Notes under the pieces: model-generated | What the model saw: only the letters and a program-made list of their open reading frames with translations | Database searches by the model: none | What the model was told of the DNA's origin: nothing | Program-made: the position numbers and the translations under genes | NCBI RefSeq assembly: GCF_954871325.1 | Contig: NC_088776.1 | Span: 33,032,508 to 33,096,507, forward strand | DNA: 64,000 bases | DNA from: Gordionus sp. m RMFG-2023 | Lineage: Eukaryota > Nematomorpha > Gordioida > Chordodea > Parachordodidae | Direction: 5' to 3' | Shown here: positions 10,101-20,260 of the stretch, one piece after another | How the letters are laid out: every line of letters begins with the position of its first letter | How positions within the stretch are numbered: position 1 is the stretch's first letter

Positions 10101-13100
10101 ACAAAGAAATTACGAGTTATACACGTGATATATGAAATCACGCTACTATTTATAAATGTGATAAATATTAAACAAAATAATTTTTAATAAATAAATAATT
10201 TTAAATAATAATATGAAAAATATGACAGCCATACGAAAAAAGCTATCCCATTGAAGCGTAGTGAGTGGCCTAATCGGTGATTAACTATATCACCAATCGC
10301 ATATATCTGGGTTCTAATATAAGAAAATTTTGGGTTTTTTTTAAAATTAAGTATATGACTATGTGCTTCTAGGTATAACATATCTTTCTTTAGATTTGCA
10401 GCTTCTTGACTTCGTTTTTTATTATTAATGAGTTTTATTGAATTTTAATAAAATTTGATTATCTTCTAATAAAAATTTGGTTGTTACTTATTAAATTTTT
10501 TTAAAATCGGTTGGTTTTTTAGAAAGGTATGACAAGGAATATTGGTGTTTTAAATGGTTCGATTTTTACAAACGGCTAACTCAACATTTTAGCCAAAAAA
10601 TATTGCGCAAGCCTGGAGATTTTGCTCATAGATGACAGAAAGGTTTGGGCATCTATTAACGAAATCTTGAAGCTTCCATAATAAAATTGGTTAAATCGAA
10701 CTTTTTAACAATGCTAGGCATCTGTATGTTCTAAGATTTTTTAGTTATCTTTTATTTATGTTGATTATAAATTCTCATTTTTTAGGGGTGTATCGATACC
10801 ACTTTTTGGAGGCCGAACCGATCCAATATTTCTGATATTAGACATATCATTTTGTATTCTGTAAAGATACCAATGTTTTTAATTTTTAATAAACTTTTTA
10901 TTAGTATAACATCTATAATTTAACTTAATGATATTATAGTTTATATTCAATTGCAATTCTAAAAGTATATAAAATATTTTTATTGATAAATCACTTATTT
11001 ATATAATAAGTAATAAAATTAATCTATTTACATAATATGTAATAAACAAATATATTATGAAATTTGAAATAAATATTTAAAATTATAATTAATATATCGA
11101 AGATTTCTTTTTAGAAATACCAAAATTTCCAATTTATCATTCTGCAGAGATGGAGACTCTCAATTTCAATAAAAACAGATTCTGAAGAGATTATCGCACA
11201 CTTTTATAAGCATAGTGCGCAAAAAAAAATAACAATATGGCAGAATGTTTATTAATTAATTATTATTATTAAAAAATTTAACATAAAAATGAATTTCGAT
11301 TTTATTTATAAAAATAAATGGATTATAGATATAACTTTTTTTTAAAATTTTATAATATTTTATTTTTGTTAAAAACGCCATTTTTTATCGGATCGGATCG
11401 GAAAATTTTATAATATTTACCGATAACCGATATTTAAAAATGGGTGAAATATCGGTAGAAAATATCGGTACATTCCTATCATTTTTAAATATGAATTCAT
11501 CACTCTTCTTAGATAATAATCCTCTTTCATAATTTCTAATAATAATAAAGGAGTTTTATTCAACTTATATTGAATAACGATAACCATATTATCAAGAGAA
11601 TATATAATACACTATAATATTTTGTTATACCCATCTTAGAAAGTGTAATATTTTTGGATGTGGATTTATCAATCCAAAAAATACGAAAATAAAAACTAAT
11701 TAAGAAACAAAGATGAAATAGGTATTAAATAATTAATTTTCTCTTATAGAATAGAGATAAAAAATTGTTTGAGTGTGCTATAAAAATATAATGGATGTAT
11801 TTATCTGTTTAGAATATATTTGAACCTAAAAATTGATTTAAATCAATGATATTTATTTGAACGCCTTGGATTTTTATGGTTATGATTAAATTTAAAATGA
11901 TATTAAAATTCTGCTTACATATTCAAATATAAGCTTTCGATTCAAATTACTCATACCATGCATATGACAAAAGTAGGAGTAGTAAAAATTATTGCAAAAC
12001 TAATCTCGAAGACCCTAACAATGATTTGCCTTTGTATCTATATTCCAATTTTTCTACCGATATCAATAAAGCTACCTTAAAATCGCTGGAATCTTCGGAA
12101 ACAGGTATAGATATATTTATAATAATTGTTTTCCACTAATAATAAGATTATATTTATAAATATTTTTAACCTACCTAAAAAGTGTTTGTTCATCAAGGAT
12201 GTGACTTAAATTTTATATGGGAGAGAGGGGATTTAAAATTTTTTATTATTAAGTTATCAGTATTTTCATCATTTTTCTTGAGTATAATTTTTCACATAGC
12301 TTTTTTCTCCATATTTTGATGATATATGGTAATAATCAGATTTTTTTTATCGAACGATCGATATTTTGAATTACCTTTGTATTATAGAGGTGCTTAGCAT
12401 GAAAAAGGTAATATTGAGAGTTAGAATTATAATTTTTTAAAAAAGTAAAACAATCTGAAATATTTTAAAAAATATATAAATAACTTACTTTACGATATCA
12501 AGAAGGTAAGGTCAATTTTTATAAAAAAAATTCTGAACCCAATTTGATATGCCCCCCTTTTTAAATTTAACTTTTCTATAATATCTTATTCTATAATGAA
12601 ACTATTTAATATCCATTTATAAAAGACCATCTCTCTAACATTTAGAACCACATTCAATCTATTATTTTATTTCAAATCAATTAAAATGGAGCATCATTTT
12701 TTAAATTTACAGGAACAAAATATTTTTAATTGTGATAATAAGAACTAAATATTTTAATTATATCAAAAAAAAAGATTCTAATCAATGGCCCAAAGTTTTA
12801 ATAGTATATTACCCGGATGATAAAGCATATTCACAATTAATATACGCTTTCTGTCGATTTTTATCGCTATATTGCAAAGTTAAACCCGTAGCCATATGTC
12901 AAAATATAAAAGAAAATGAGATGTGGTGTATTGCTTTGGGGAAATGGGAATGGGTTCAGGCACAGTTGAATGATTGCGAAAAGGTTTAATCTTACATTGG
13001 ATATTGTCGAAATAAAATATAAAAATTAATTATGAACGCGTAAAATATTTTATTGAATTTTCCTAAGGTTACCATACTCACCAAAATATCTTTATTGGTG

Positions 13101-14003
13101 TTGAAAAATATAAGATTTATTTGCTGGCAAATCACTAATGAGGAAACAAAATCAAGATAATAGTGATAAGAAAAGAAGAACAAGGAATATATAAATAAGA
13201 TTAATTATAAATTTTAAATTGATGACAAAAACATTTTAAAACAACTCTTGAATATTTTAATATAGGTTCTTTTCGTAAACTCACGAGGTGCTTTCAATCA
13301 TTACCAAAATCGTCTTTGTAACGGGATTACCAAACCTTTGCAAAATACTGATTGTATCTTATATGATAATAAAGGTTTAGAAAATAACATTATTCAAACA
13401 AGCGATAACAATTTTACATCAAAAAATACAGTTGATAATAATGCAGTTCCAGACTTAGAACTCGAACTTTGTCAGGCTTTGATAAATTCTCTTTTAGATG
13501 CTTACTACACCGAATGGGATTACCCTAATAATTATGATCAAGATAGATGTTACAAAATCTTTAATCAGGATAGGAAGACAAAAAATATACAAAGTCTCAT
13601 AAAATTCAAGCTTTATTCTTGTAAATTTCGCCAAACCTCAAAGGTCAATGTTATATCCTCTCTCACATCTGGTTATCTTTATGAATTAATGGATGATATT
13701 CAGGAATTATTATGCACAATTCATGATTTAAATCCGAAATCCCTCACGGATCCTAAAGATAATATACAAGATCATAAATTCAATATGAATTACCCCTGTC
13801 ATAAAGGTAAAAATAATTTAAAAAAAAACAAAATTAACCAAAATAACGATATTTATGATGGGAAAAAGATGCAAGTAGGCACCAGCATATGGGCTAATAA
13901 TCTTTATTTCTCAAAAATTTTTGGTTTTGATAGAAATACTTGGGGATTTAATTGCGGTATTGAAGGAGCTCAACTTTTTCAAAGAACATGCGCAAAAAAT
14001 TAA
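7138..14003 (+). CDS. interleukin-17-receptor-like protein with SEFIR domain (split gene)
   Basis: Exons that join in frame at GT-AG sites: 7138-7443, 7662-7936, 8461-8523, 8690-8786, 8886-9122, 11934-12104, 12775-12983 and 13266-14003 (TAA), giving about 697 residues; the first exon with start and signal peptide is not found. The predicted order is an extracellular part with at least eight N-glycosylation sequons (such as NATL, NFT, NQT, NES), a fibronectin-like strand ending HTFEDVIPGFYYIK, a cysteine-rich stretch (CFCK..C..C), one membrane helix, a basic stop-transfer segment and a cytoplasmic SEFIR domain. In animals this family binds IL-17-type cytokines and recruits Act1/CIKS-like adaptors through SEFIR-SEFIR contacts. 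Phases agree at all seven junctions (1,0,0,1,1,1,0). The first two exons are least certain. TBK-type or TIR proteins are less likely because of the SEFIR motifs. Confidence 0.75.
8074..8281. mobile_element. palindromic hAT MITE copy in a receptor intron
   Basis: Near-complete foldback: AGCTCGTTTTGAGTCGGTTTTTAAAAACGGCTAAC at the left and GTTAGCCGTTTTTAAAAATCGG..CGAGCTGTTTAACAAC at the right, around CAAGCCTGAAAATTTTG. Same family as 48530-48751. It lies inside the 7937-8460 intron. Confidence 0.7.
8886..9122 (+). CDS. transmembrane exon of the IL-17R-like gene
   Basis: Starts after TATAG (phase 1, completing Asp with the G of the preceding exon) and ends at AAAG/GTATTT. It encodes a proline/histidine-rich membrane-proximal stretch, a ~20-residue helix (IAIFSTILLLILLLLTFIY) and then ARRLNRKDWARKRR, a strong positive-inside stop-transfer signal. 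This fixes the N-terminal exons outside and the SEFIR exons inside the cell. Confidence 0.8.
9186..9563. mobile_element. hAT MITE (CAGTGTTGTTAAA termini)
   Basis: Termini CAGTGTTGTTAAATGCC and TTTAACAACTCTG are inverted repeats. Flanks GATGTCAG/AATGTCAA are a decayed 8-bp duplication (6 of 8). The internal GTAGC/GCTAC-rich sequence matches the ends of the hAT element at 37012-38553, so this is its deletion derivative. Confidence 0.75.
10184..10381 (-). pseudogene. possible dihydrolipoyl-dehydrogenase-like fragment
   Basis: On the minus strand the frame reads RTQIYAIGDIV..RLGHSLRFNGIAF. This resembles the FAD-binding IYAIGDVV...LAHKAEDEGI region of pyridine nucleotide-disulphide oxidoreductases, especially dihydrolipoyl dehydrogenase. 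Only ~30 residues match and nothing of the flanking domains is visible, so it would be a processed or transduced fragment in the receptor's 9123-11933 intron. Coincidence is possible. Confidence 0.25.
10536..10713. mobile_element. palindromic MITE copy, degraded
   Basis: Contains AAACGGCTAACTCAACATTTTAGCC, GCAAGCCTGGAGATTTTGCTCATAGATG and a decayed right arm ending GAACTTTTTAACAATG. Same family as 48530-48751. Confidence 0.65.
10783..11478. mobile_element. non-autonomous hAT element with perfect 8-bp TSD
   Basis: Left end TAGGGGTGTATCGATACC, right end AATATCGGTACATTCCTA, flanked on both sides by TCATTTTT (10775-10782 and 11479-11486). 696 bp, no coding capacity, with GATCGGATCGG and CCGATA motifs near the right end. 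It sits within the receptor's large intron. The block at 17633-17690 (GGTGCGCCGATATCACTTCTTGGAGGCCGA) is a truncated relative. Confidence 0.85.
12775..12983 (+). CDS. SEFIR domain exon 1
   Basis: Begins after an A-rich acceptor (CAAAAAAAAAG/ATTCT, phase 1) and ends AAAAG/GTTTAA (phase 0). PKVLIVYYPDDKAYSQLI is the first strand of a SEFIR domain, AFCRFLSLYCKVKPVAI follows as helix and strand, and GKWEWVQAQLNDCEK supplies the conserved W..W.. segment. The next exon resumes with VLFVNSRGAF, the usual V-x-x-V/C-S-R-G strand of SEFIR. Confidence 0.8.
13266..14003 (+). CDS. SEFIR domain exon 2 and C-terminal tail
   Basis: Begins after TTTTAATATAG in phase 0 and ends at TAA 14001-14003. VLFVNSRG is followed by an asparagine-rich insert, then DLELELCQALINSLLDAYYTEW, IQSLIKFKLYSCKF and GYLYELMDDIQELLCTIHDL, which correspond to the later helices and the strand of the SEFIR fold. 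The last ~90 residues are lysine/asparagine-rich and unassigned. Confidence 0.75.
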   Translation, partial: VLFVNSRGAFNHYQNRLCNGITKPLQNTDCILYDNKGLENNIIQTSDNNFTSKNTVDNNAVPDLELELCQALINSLLDAYYTEWDYPNNYDQDRCYKIFNQDRKTKNIQSLIKFKLYSCKFRQTSKVNVISSLTSGYLYELMDDIQELLCTIHDLNPKSLTDPKDNIQDHKFNMNYPCHKGKNNLKKNKINQNNDIYDGKKMQVGTSIWANNLYFSKIFGFDRNTWGFNCGIEGAQLFQRTCAKN

Positions 14004-14952
14004 AAATCCAAATTATAAAATGAAAAATAAACTACAGAATTTAATTTTGCGATAAACTATTGTATATTAATTGAATATGGTAGAATTTCAATTCTTTTTG
14101 GTTCTTAAAAATTTATCATATTTTTGCTGTTTAATGATGTTCTGCTCTTTATATATTGGGCTTTAATCATAGTTTTATTATTTAATTAACAAAGAGTATT
14201 TTGCACTTTTGATAGATTTTATACAAATTTTTTCTAAATCACTTATTATATTAGTATTTATATTTTATACTTTTTTTAGATCATAAGTTTATAATTGTAT
14301 TAATTAAATATGAAAATTATATTTTAGATTTATAAATCAAATTACAATCTAGTCATATTATTTATGACATACTGTTAACTTAATATTTGATATTTAATAA
14401 AAAATATGCTCAAGGATTAATAACAATCATAACTTTTAGAAAATAATAAAGGTCCAATACAGTTAGCCTTTAATGGGACAGTTTATTTACTTCATATAGT
14501 TCACCAGCTATATACCCGATTTACCTATGATAATTCTTTATTGGTCATCAATAGAGTTGAGTATTACTAATATTTTGTTTTGTGTCTTGAACTTTGTATT
14601 TTATTTATAAGATGCAGATATCTAAGATAGAATCTTGTATTTTTTTCATTTCTTTAACAAAAGATGCAATGTTTTTTTATATTTTTGTTTTAAAAAATTT
14701 TAAGGTCCTCTTTTTCATGGATTTTTCCGTTAATTTCGTATCTTTATATTTTAAAATGTGTTAAACGCTACTTTAAAATTATGGGGAAATTAATATAATT
14801 TATTTTTCACATATTTAACTATTATAAAATTTGCTTTTATACTTTGTAAATATCAAAATTAAAGTAGATAATTAACTGGAATGAAAAATTAAATAAGATT
14901 CTGATTAAACGGCTATAGAACATTACATTATTTATATATATAATCACCGTAA
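14004..14952. other. AT-rich, no feature seen
   Basis: Sequence downstream of the receptor gene's stop; it presumably contains its 3' UTR. I see no motif that I can assign beyond AATAAA-like strings, which are uninformative at this base composition. Confidence 0.4.
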
Positions 14953-15623
14953 TCAAGAAATGAACGTTTTTATATAATCTTAATGTTAATTTTTATTTTT
15001 CCTATCATCTTATCTAAATGTTAATTTTTTCTATCAACTTTCCTATCCTCTTAATGTTAAATAAATCGATGGAGACTATATATCTCTAATGTTAAATTTT
15101 AAGAAAATTTTTTGTACATCACGGGATTTGAACCTATGACTTAACGATTTATATCTCAACCACAATATGGGAGCTCTGCAAATAGTATAAAATACCTATT
15201 TATCAATATCTTCCCATGCCAGAAAATTAACCTCCCTCACTAATCCTAAGTGAAAATTAACCTCCCTCACTAATCCTAAGTACTTATTATAATTTAGATT
15301 TAACAAATAAATTTAAATTATATTTAGCCAATTGAAAAATAAACATTTATCTCATATTACCACCCCAAAATATGCCAGTATAAAAATTTTATCTCAACAA
15401 CAATATTTGAACTCTGGAAATGACATACAATAACCAATTTATCAATATCTACCCTACATTTTTAATTACAATTTCATATATTTTAGGCTAAATTTAATAA
15501 AATGAATAAATAATCACTAAAATTTGTCATTTATTTTATATAAAAAAATGTATTAAAAAAAAATTTCATATAATAGTTCAAGATTTTATTGTTCCCGTCA
15601 TTCTTGACAGGGTTATCAACTAG
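14953..15623 (+). mobile_element. non-autonomous Helitron, 671 bp
   Basis: Starts TCAAGAAATGAACG (preceded by A) and ends CCCGTCATTCTTGACAGGG, TTATCAA, CTAG (15620-15623), followed by T. The terminal stem is 7 bp with one bulged A. Inside are the minus-strand tRNA-like segment (15113-15175, B-box GGTTCAAATCC), a 31-bp direct repeat (CTCCCTCACTAATCCTAAGT, 15226-15280) and one diverged copy of the 2241-2942 array unit. No coding sequence. Confidence 0.8.
15113..15175 (-). other. tRNA-like segment of the short Helitron
   Basis: On the minus strand: GTGGTTGAGAT near the 5' side and GGTTCAAATCCCGTG, a perfect pol III B-box, before TGTACA and a run of A/T. It is at the same position and orientation within the element as 2013-2083. 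Confidence 0.5.
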
Positions 15624-15774
15624 TATTCTTAATCATTTATTGAATATAATTGATAAATATTCTCTATGGATTTGGAAATTTAGATAAAACATATATATGG
15701 TGTGGTATAACATATATACAACCAATTTATGCATTATTTATTTTTGAAATTCTTTAGACCTACAAAACCAAATT

Positions 15775-15855
15775 TTTTAGACCAGGCTTGCCTGCGGTGA
15801 CCCGACAAATTTTTTAGACCAGGCTTGCCTGCGGTGACCCGACAAATTTTTTTAG
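15775..15855. repeat. 37-bp tandem repeat, two units plus partial
   Basis: AATTTTTTAGACCAGGCTTGCCTGCGGTGACCCGACA repeated at 15781 and 15818, then a third start that decays into TAGATCTGGGTCTGGCC. Confidence 0.8.
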
Positions 15856-16020
15856 ATCTGGGTCTGGCCTATGCCCTGAATTTAAAAAAAATAGGGATAA
15901 AATTTTTAAGCCCAATATATTTATTTACAATGAATTAAATATATCAGCATAGTGATGCAAAATCGCTCCATTCGAACCGACTTTTAAAAACGCCTACCTC
16001 AATATTTTAGCAAGAAAATG

Positions 16021-17332
16021 AAATACCAAAATTACCTAGTAAGCGACAATTAATATGGAAACATACTAATATTTTTAAGCACCACAAAATAGAGAAATTC
16101 TAATAGCCAACAATAAACGAAAATATCTGTAAATGATTTAATTATTCCCAAAACCTATAAAATGGGTGTATAAAACTATTCCTTTTAGTTAATAATGGTA
16201 TAGTTAATAATTTCGAAATTAGTTCAGCAATATATTTGGAACTTTTTTTTTTACTTTGAATACACATTTCATAATTCTCTAAAACGCGGGGAAAAATATT
16301 TTTTTTAAGAAATAGTTTTACTAGACCATAGACATAAGAAATCACTTATTTTATATTAAATTATAAAAAACTCCATTCAATACAGAGTTAATATAAAATT
16401 TTATGCGATATTATAAATTAATTTTCGTATTTACAGTTAATATTCCTCTTTAATTAAGAAAAAGTAACTCGCTACTGCCATTTTTGAGCGTACATAATTT
16501 AATTTATGATTCATTGTGCTTATCATTTTATGTTTTGATAAATTAAATTCAATATTTGGACTCAAAGTTCTGTTAAATGTTAATAAAATAATAAATAGTT
16601 ACAATGTTTATGTTGATTCTTTATGTAATTTACCTCGTCAACAAATATTGATATATTAAATATTTTATCGTTTTGTAATAATAATCACCATTCTTATTTT
16701 TTTTTATCATTCTATTATAATCATCACCTACCTTTAAGGGAAATAAAATATATTTAATTTCATTTTGTTAACGTGGTCTATATTGTTTAAAGACATTTTA
16801 ATTTAACGAAGGATTTATTATTATTATATGATTTTTGCTTCTATAGAATTATTCATTAACTTAACTTAAAAATTTTTTTTTGTACATTTAAATTAATCAA
16901 TTAAAAAATATATGATATAGAATCAAAGTGTTATATATAGGATGAAATATTTGCTTTTATTATTAAAATTATTTTAGATGTTTATTAAATTTACATTAAT
17001 AAAATTATCCAAATCCCAGCTAAATCTGTACGTTCTTCACCTTGGAATGATAGTTAACAGTATATTTAGATATAAAGTAGTCAATTTTGGGTTATGTAGA
17101 TTTGTTGATTGAAGTTTTTGTTCATAGAATTTTCTTTCTGATACCACGTGTCTTAGGTATTTTTAAAAAATAAGGCTAAATGATTATAATTCAAATTTTT
17201 TTGGAAGTGTTCATATGGAACCAGGATTCGGTGTTATCTATATGGAATTATCTTTTCAACTCATTGAAAGAATCAGCGTATTTTTTTTATATATGTTGGA
17301 TGATTATATTTTCTCAATTTTTAGGCCGGTCT
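16021..17332. other. AT-rich, no assignable gene
   Basis: A minus-strand frame 16345-16142 (68 codons, containing NYEMCIQSKKKSSKYIAEL and ending FYRFWE) has somewhat protein-like composition, but no family was recognised and its upstream in-frame stop is immediate. The rest shows nothing. Confidence 0.3.
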
Positions 17333-17545
17333 CGTTCATAATAATCGCAAAAAGAGCGCGACATTGTGTCCCTGACAAACTGCTTGTTAAATTATACGGC
17401 TATGCTATCATTCAGCCAGAAATTATGCAAAGTTTACTATCATCGCGGTTACTATAAACGAGGAGTTATTCTTGGACCACATACAGTTCGTTTAACGCGA
17501 TGCGAAATTGATTCTGCAAAATACTGGTTGAAGAGTGTATCTTGA
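17333..17545 (+). CDS. candidate terminal exon of an unidentified gene
   Basis: TTTTCTCAATTTTTAG is a very good acceptor. After it two overlapping frames are open: one ends TAA at 17455-17457 (RARHCVPDKLLVKLYGYAIIQPE), the other is open from about 17347 to TGA at 17543-17545 (KVYYHRGYYKRGVILGPHTV..., about 66 codons). The GC content and lack of A/T runs set the stretch apart from its neighbourhood. I do not recognise either product and cannot place upstream exons. Confidence 0.3.
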
Positions 17546-17632
17546 CTTCACCAATTTTATCCTATTTTGAAAGGAATCAATATAATTTTATATATCCATT
17601 TTTATATTTCAAATCAATAGGATTAAAGGTGC

Positions 17633-18240
17633 GCCGATATCACTTCTTGGAGGCCGATTACCGATATCACTAATCTAATTTTTTGTTATATGCATATTTA
17701 ATATATTTTAATTTTTCATGTTTTAGCTGACAGGAATTATTAATTTATTAATAAGAAGCTTAATAAAACATTAAATCTTGTGTAATATGTTAAAATAACG
17801 ACTAATCGAATATTTAATTCTTTTCGAATAATTTAAATCGAATAGTAAATTATTCGTTTTGTTTGAATGTGAACAATTATTCTATTCAATAACTTCGTTT
17901 TAATAAAATCCTCGGAATAATTACTGTTTTTTGATAAGATTTATTTATTTATAACTAATAAATCTGTCAGGTGATGTGATTAACAAGCTTCAAGTGACTG
18001 AAAGGCTTTTCCTATGGAACGAATTTGCTCAAAAATGCATTTCTGTCTTAAAGAGGAAGCATTAAGAAAACTCAGCCTTAAAAATTGGCTTTGCTTTATA
18101 AAAATTAAATTAATATACATTTTAGTTTTGTTTAATGTGAAATAAAAAAAAATTCTGAAAAATATATTTTCGTTAAATACGAATAGTAAATTTTTTGATT
18201 AGTATTCGTTTTTGAAAGGGCCTATTTTTTGAAAAATGAT
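17633..18240. repeat. hAT element relics
   Basis: 17633-17690 resembles the left end of the 10783 element. 17800-18240 is full of CGAAT/ATTCG blocks and ends TTTTTGAAAGGGCCTATTTTT, resembling the CGAAT-rich subterminal region and TAGGCCTATTCAAAAA terminus of the 23385 element. Boundaries are lost. Confidence 0.45.
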
Positions 18241-18459
18241 TTATTTGCGGTATTCATTCATTTATTTTACAAACAAAACAGTTTTCGCAAGCAAAACTAA
18301 ATTGTGTTTAACGAGGTTTTTAATAGTAGGATTCTTTGAATAATTTAAAGTAGATATAAATTGTTATCAATTTCTCATGTTTAATAATTATTAATGATAT
18401 CCGTTTACCATTTTAAAAACCCTTTAAAATCATTAAAAAATTGGAATTTAAAATTTTAT

Positions 18460-20260
18460 TTAAATATTAATTTCTTTTGTAAAATTATCTTGGTTTAAGA
18501 AGAGAGAATCGTTAGAATTGTCATGACTAGATAAAGAGCCGTGAACATCTTCCATTTCCGTACTAGAGTTCTCGTTTGATATATTAATTAATTCTTCATC
18601 ATGTGAAGAAACTAGTGGAAGTTCATCGAAAATATAAAAAAACGATAAAATTTCATTCATTTTATCAAAAGTTCTAATTAATGGCTCAAATGATTCTTGC
18701 GAGTATTTGGATGAAGATAAACTATTAGAAAGTCGTCTTTTTTGTTGTTCATCCTTGATAAATGACTGGGGCAAAAACTTACTACTTGTGTCTGTTTCGT
18801 CAAAGCTAAATTGCTTAAAATCATCTACGCATTTATAGAGAATGCGATTAAGCTTGTAATAATCGCAATTCACGGGTTTGGCTATTGGAAAAATCTCTTT
18901 AGGCCTGACGAGTGCCAAAAAATTTGAAATTTCCCTATATGATGGATGCATGGAAAAACAAAGACGATAAAAGTTACGAACTTTGCTATATATCTTTTTT
19001 GTGGTCAAAGTCTGATTTCACCACATGACGGAAGGCTGGATTATCAAAACCTTTGAACTAAAGTCCTCAATTTCACTGGAATTTATTGAGTCACAAAAAT
19101 GCAGATTTAGCTCATCTTGGTTGATATTATTTTCATGACAACTCTCGATTTTGCATTCCTTACTATTGTTGCTTTGTTTAATATTCGAGGGCCTGAATCG
19201 ACAAGCGTGAAGAAGCGTAACCGTTGGGTTCAACGTGAGATAAGAAGTTACATTAGTGGACTTATAATATTCATATTGATAAGGCGACACGTGGACCTTA
19301 TAATGAGTAACTTTATGTAATGAGGCGTACAGGGGTTCATATTCAATGTCGTAAAGCAAATTTAGCCTAACAAATCGATTTGTTTTAATATTAACACTAT
19401 TTGTATCATCGCTATTACATTTTTTATCTTCACAATCATTAGTCCCATAATTTAACCAATTCTTAACCAGTTGAGCCATTACTTTACAACTTTCTTCTCT
19501 AGATGGAATAAAAGAAGCCTCCGGTACAGCAGACGTTGCATCCAAGTAAAGAGCGTCTATTCCAGGTTTTATAAACTGATCAAGACAGAATAATCTCCCG
19601 GGTTTAAAAGATAGAAATTTATCTCCAAATCGAAAATCCCCGGAATATAACACGTTGGCGAGGGGGCTTTCAAAATTAAACATTACCGAACCGGGGCAAT
19701 GACCTGCTGGAATTAGGGTCATCATGAAAGTCAGGTGTCTAGACTTGTTATTATTGGAGTCACTTAATTTCTTCCATGTTTCATCATTGCCATTTTTGTT
19801 GTTATAATATGTTCTCAACTTTTTCTTGTGATCGATTATTCCCATAATTTCATGATCTGTTTCTTTTTTCAAATCCCGCATAACATTTTCATCTTCCTTA
19901 ATAATACCTTGCATTTTACTTATATCGCATTGGTCATCTCAAATGTTTTCATTATTATCATAAATACGAGCCTTGATCAAAACTGGTCGAGAGAGTGAAA
20001 AATACACTTATATGAGCATACTTGGGGTCATTATAGAGCAAAGTTTTAGTTACTGGTGAGTAAAACAATCTCTTACGTTTGAAGCAATCAAATATAGACA
20101 TATCAGAAACGCGAGTATAGAATTCGGCTGAGTCAAGGCCCTTCATATGGTCCATTTGTTTGTGAGATAAGAAGTATAATTGAGAGCTTAAATTGAAGTC
20201 TAAAAAGTTATTAATTGATATATCTGAATAATGAGCTATCCGGCCGTCAAAAGCCTTCAT
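18460..20260 (-). CDS. DCLRE1C: Artemis-like (DCLRE1C / SNM1C) metallo-beta-lactamase/beta-CASP nuclease, interrupted by TGA
   Basis: Exon 1 is 20260-19968 and exon 2 begins at 19918; the 49-nt intron 19919-19967 (GTATTT..ATAAG) restores the frame. The start matches Artemis proteins (MKAFDGRIAHYSDISI). Visible motifs are LSHKQMDHMKGL (metal motif), SPVTKTLLYNDPKY, LIPAGHCPGSVMF, VLYSGDFRFG, ALYLDAT, IPSREE and HACRFRPSN; then QPSVMW, an in-frame TGA (19018-19020), and NFYRLCFSMHPSYREISNFL with the conserved beta-CASP histidine. Artemis opens hairpins and trims ends in non-homologous end joining with DNA-PKcs in the nucleus. Two oddities are the TGA in a conserved block and Gln in place of the second His of HxHxDH. 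The C-terminal tail is acidic and serine-rich. It is either a young pseudogene or a gene with an uncorrected sequence error. Confidence 0.85.
19919..19967 (-). other. 49-nt intron of the Artemis-like gene
   Basis: Sense strand GTATTTATGATAATAATG...GATATAAG. Removal joins GGC TC to T AAA ATG in frame and removes two stops. It lies between the PKY block and the AGHCPGS block, as expected from the family's spacing. Confidence 0.75.

Noticed and set aside
19018-19020. Alternative genetic code with TGA as a sense codon
   Set aside because: The APC10 and receptor exons use no in-frame TGA and other conserved frames stop normally; one isolated TGA is better explained by mutation or error.
19117-19320. 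Plus-strand frame opposite the Artemis-like gene
   Set aside because: Lies entirely antisense to a conserved coding exon and has no motif.
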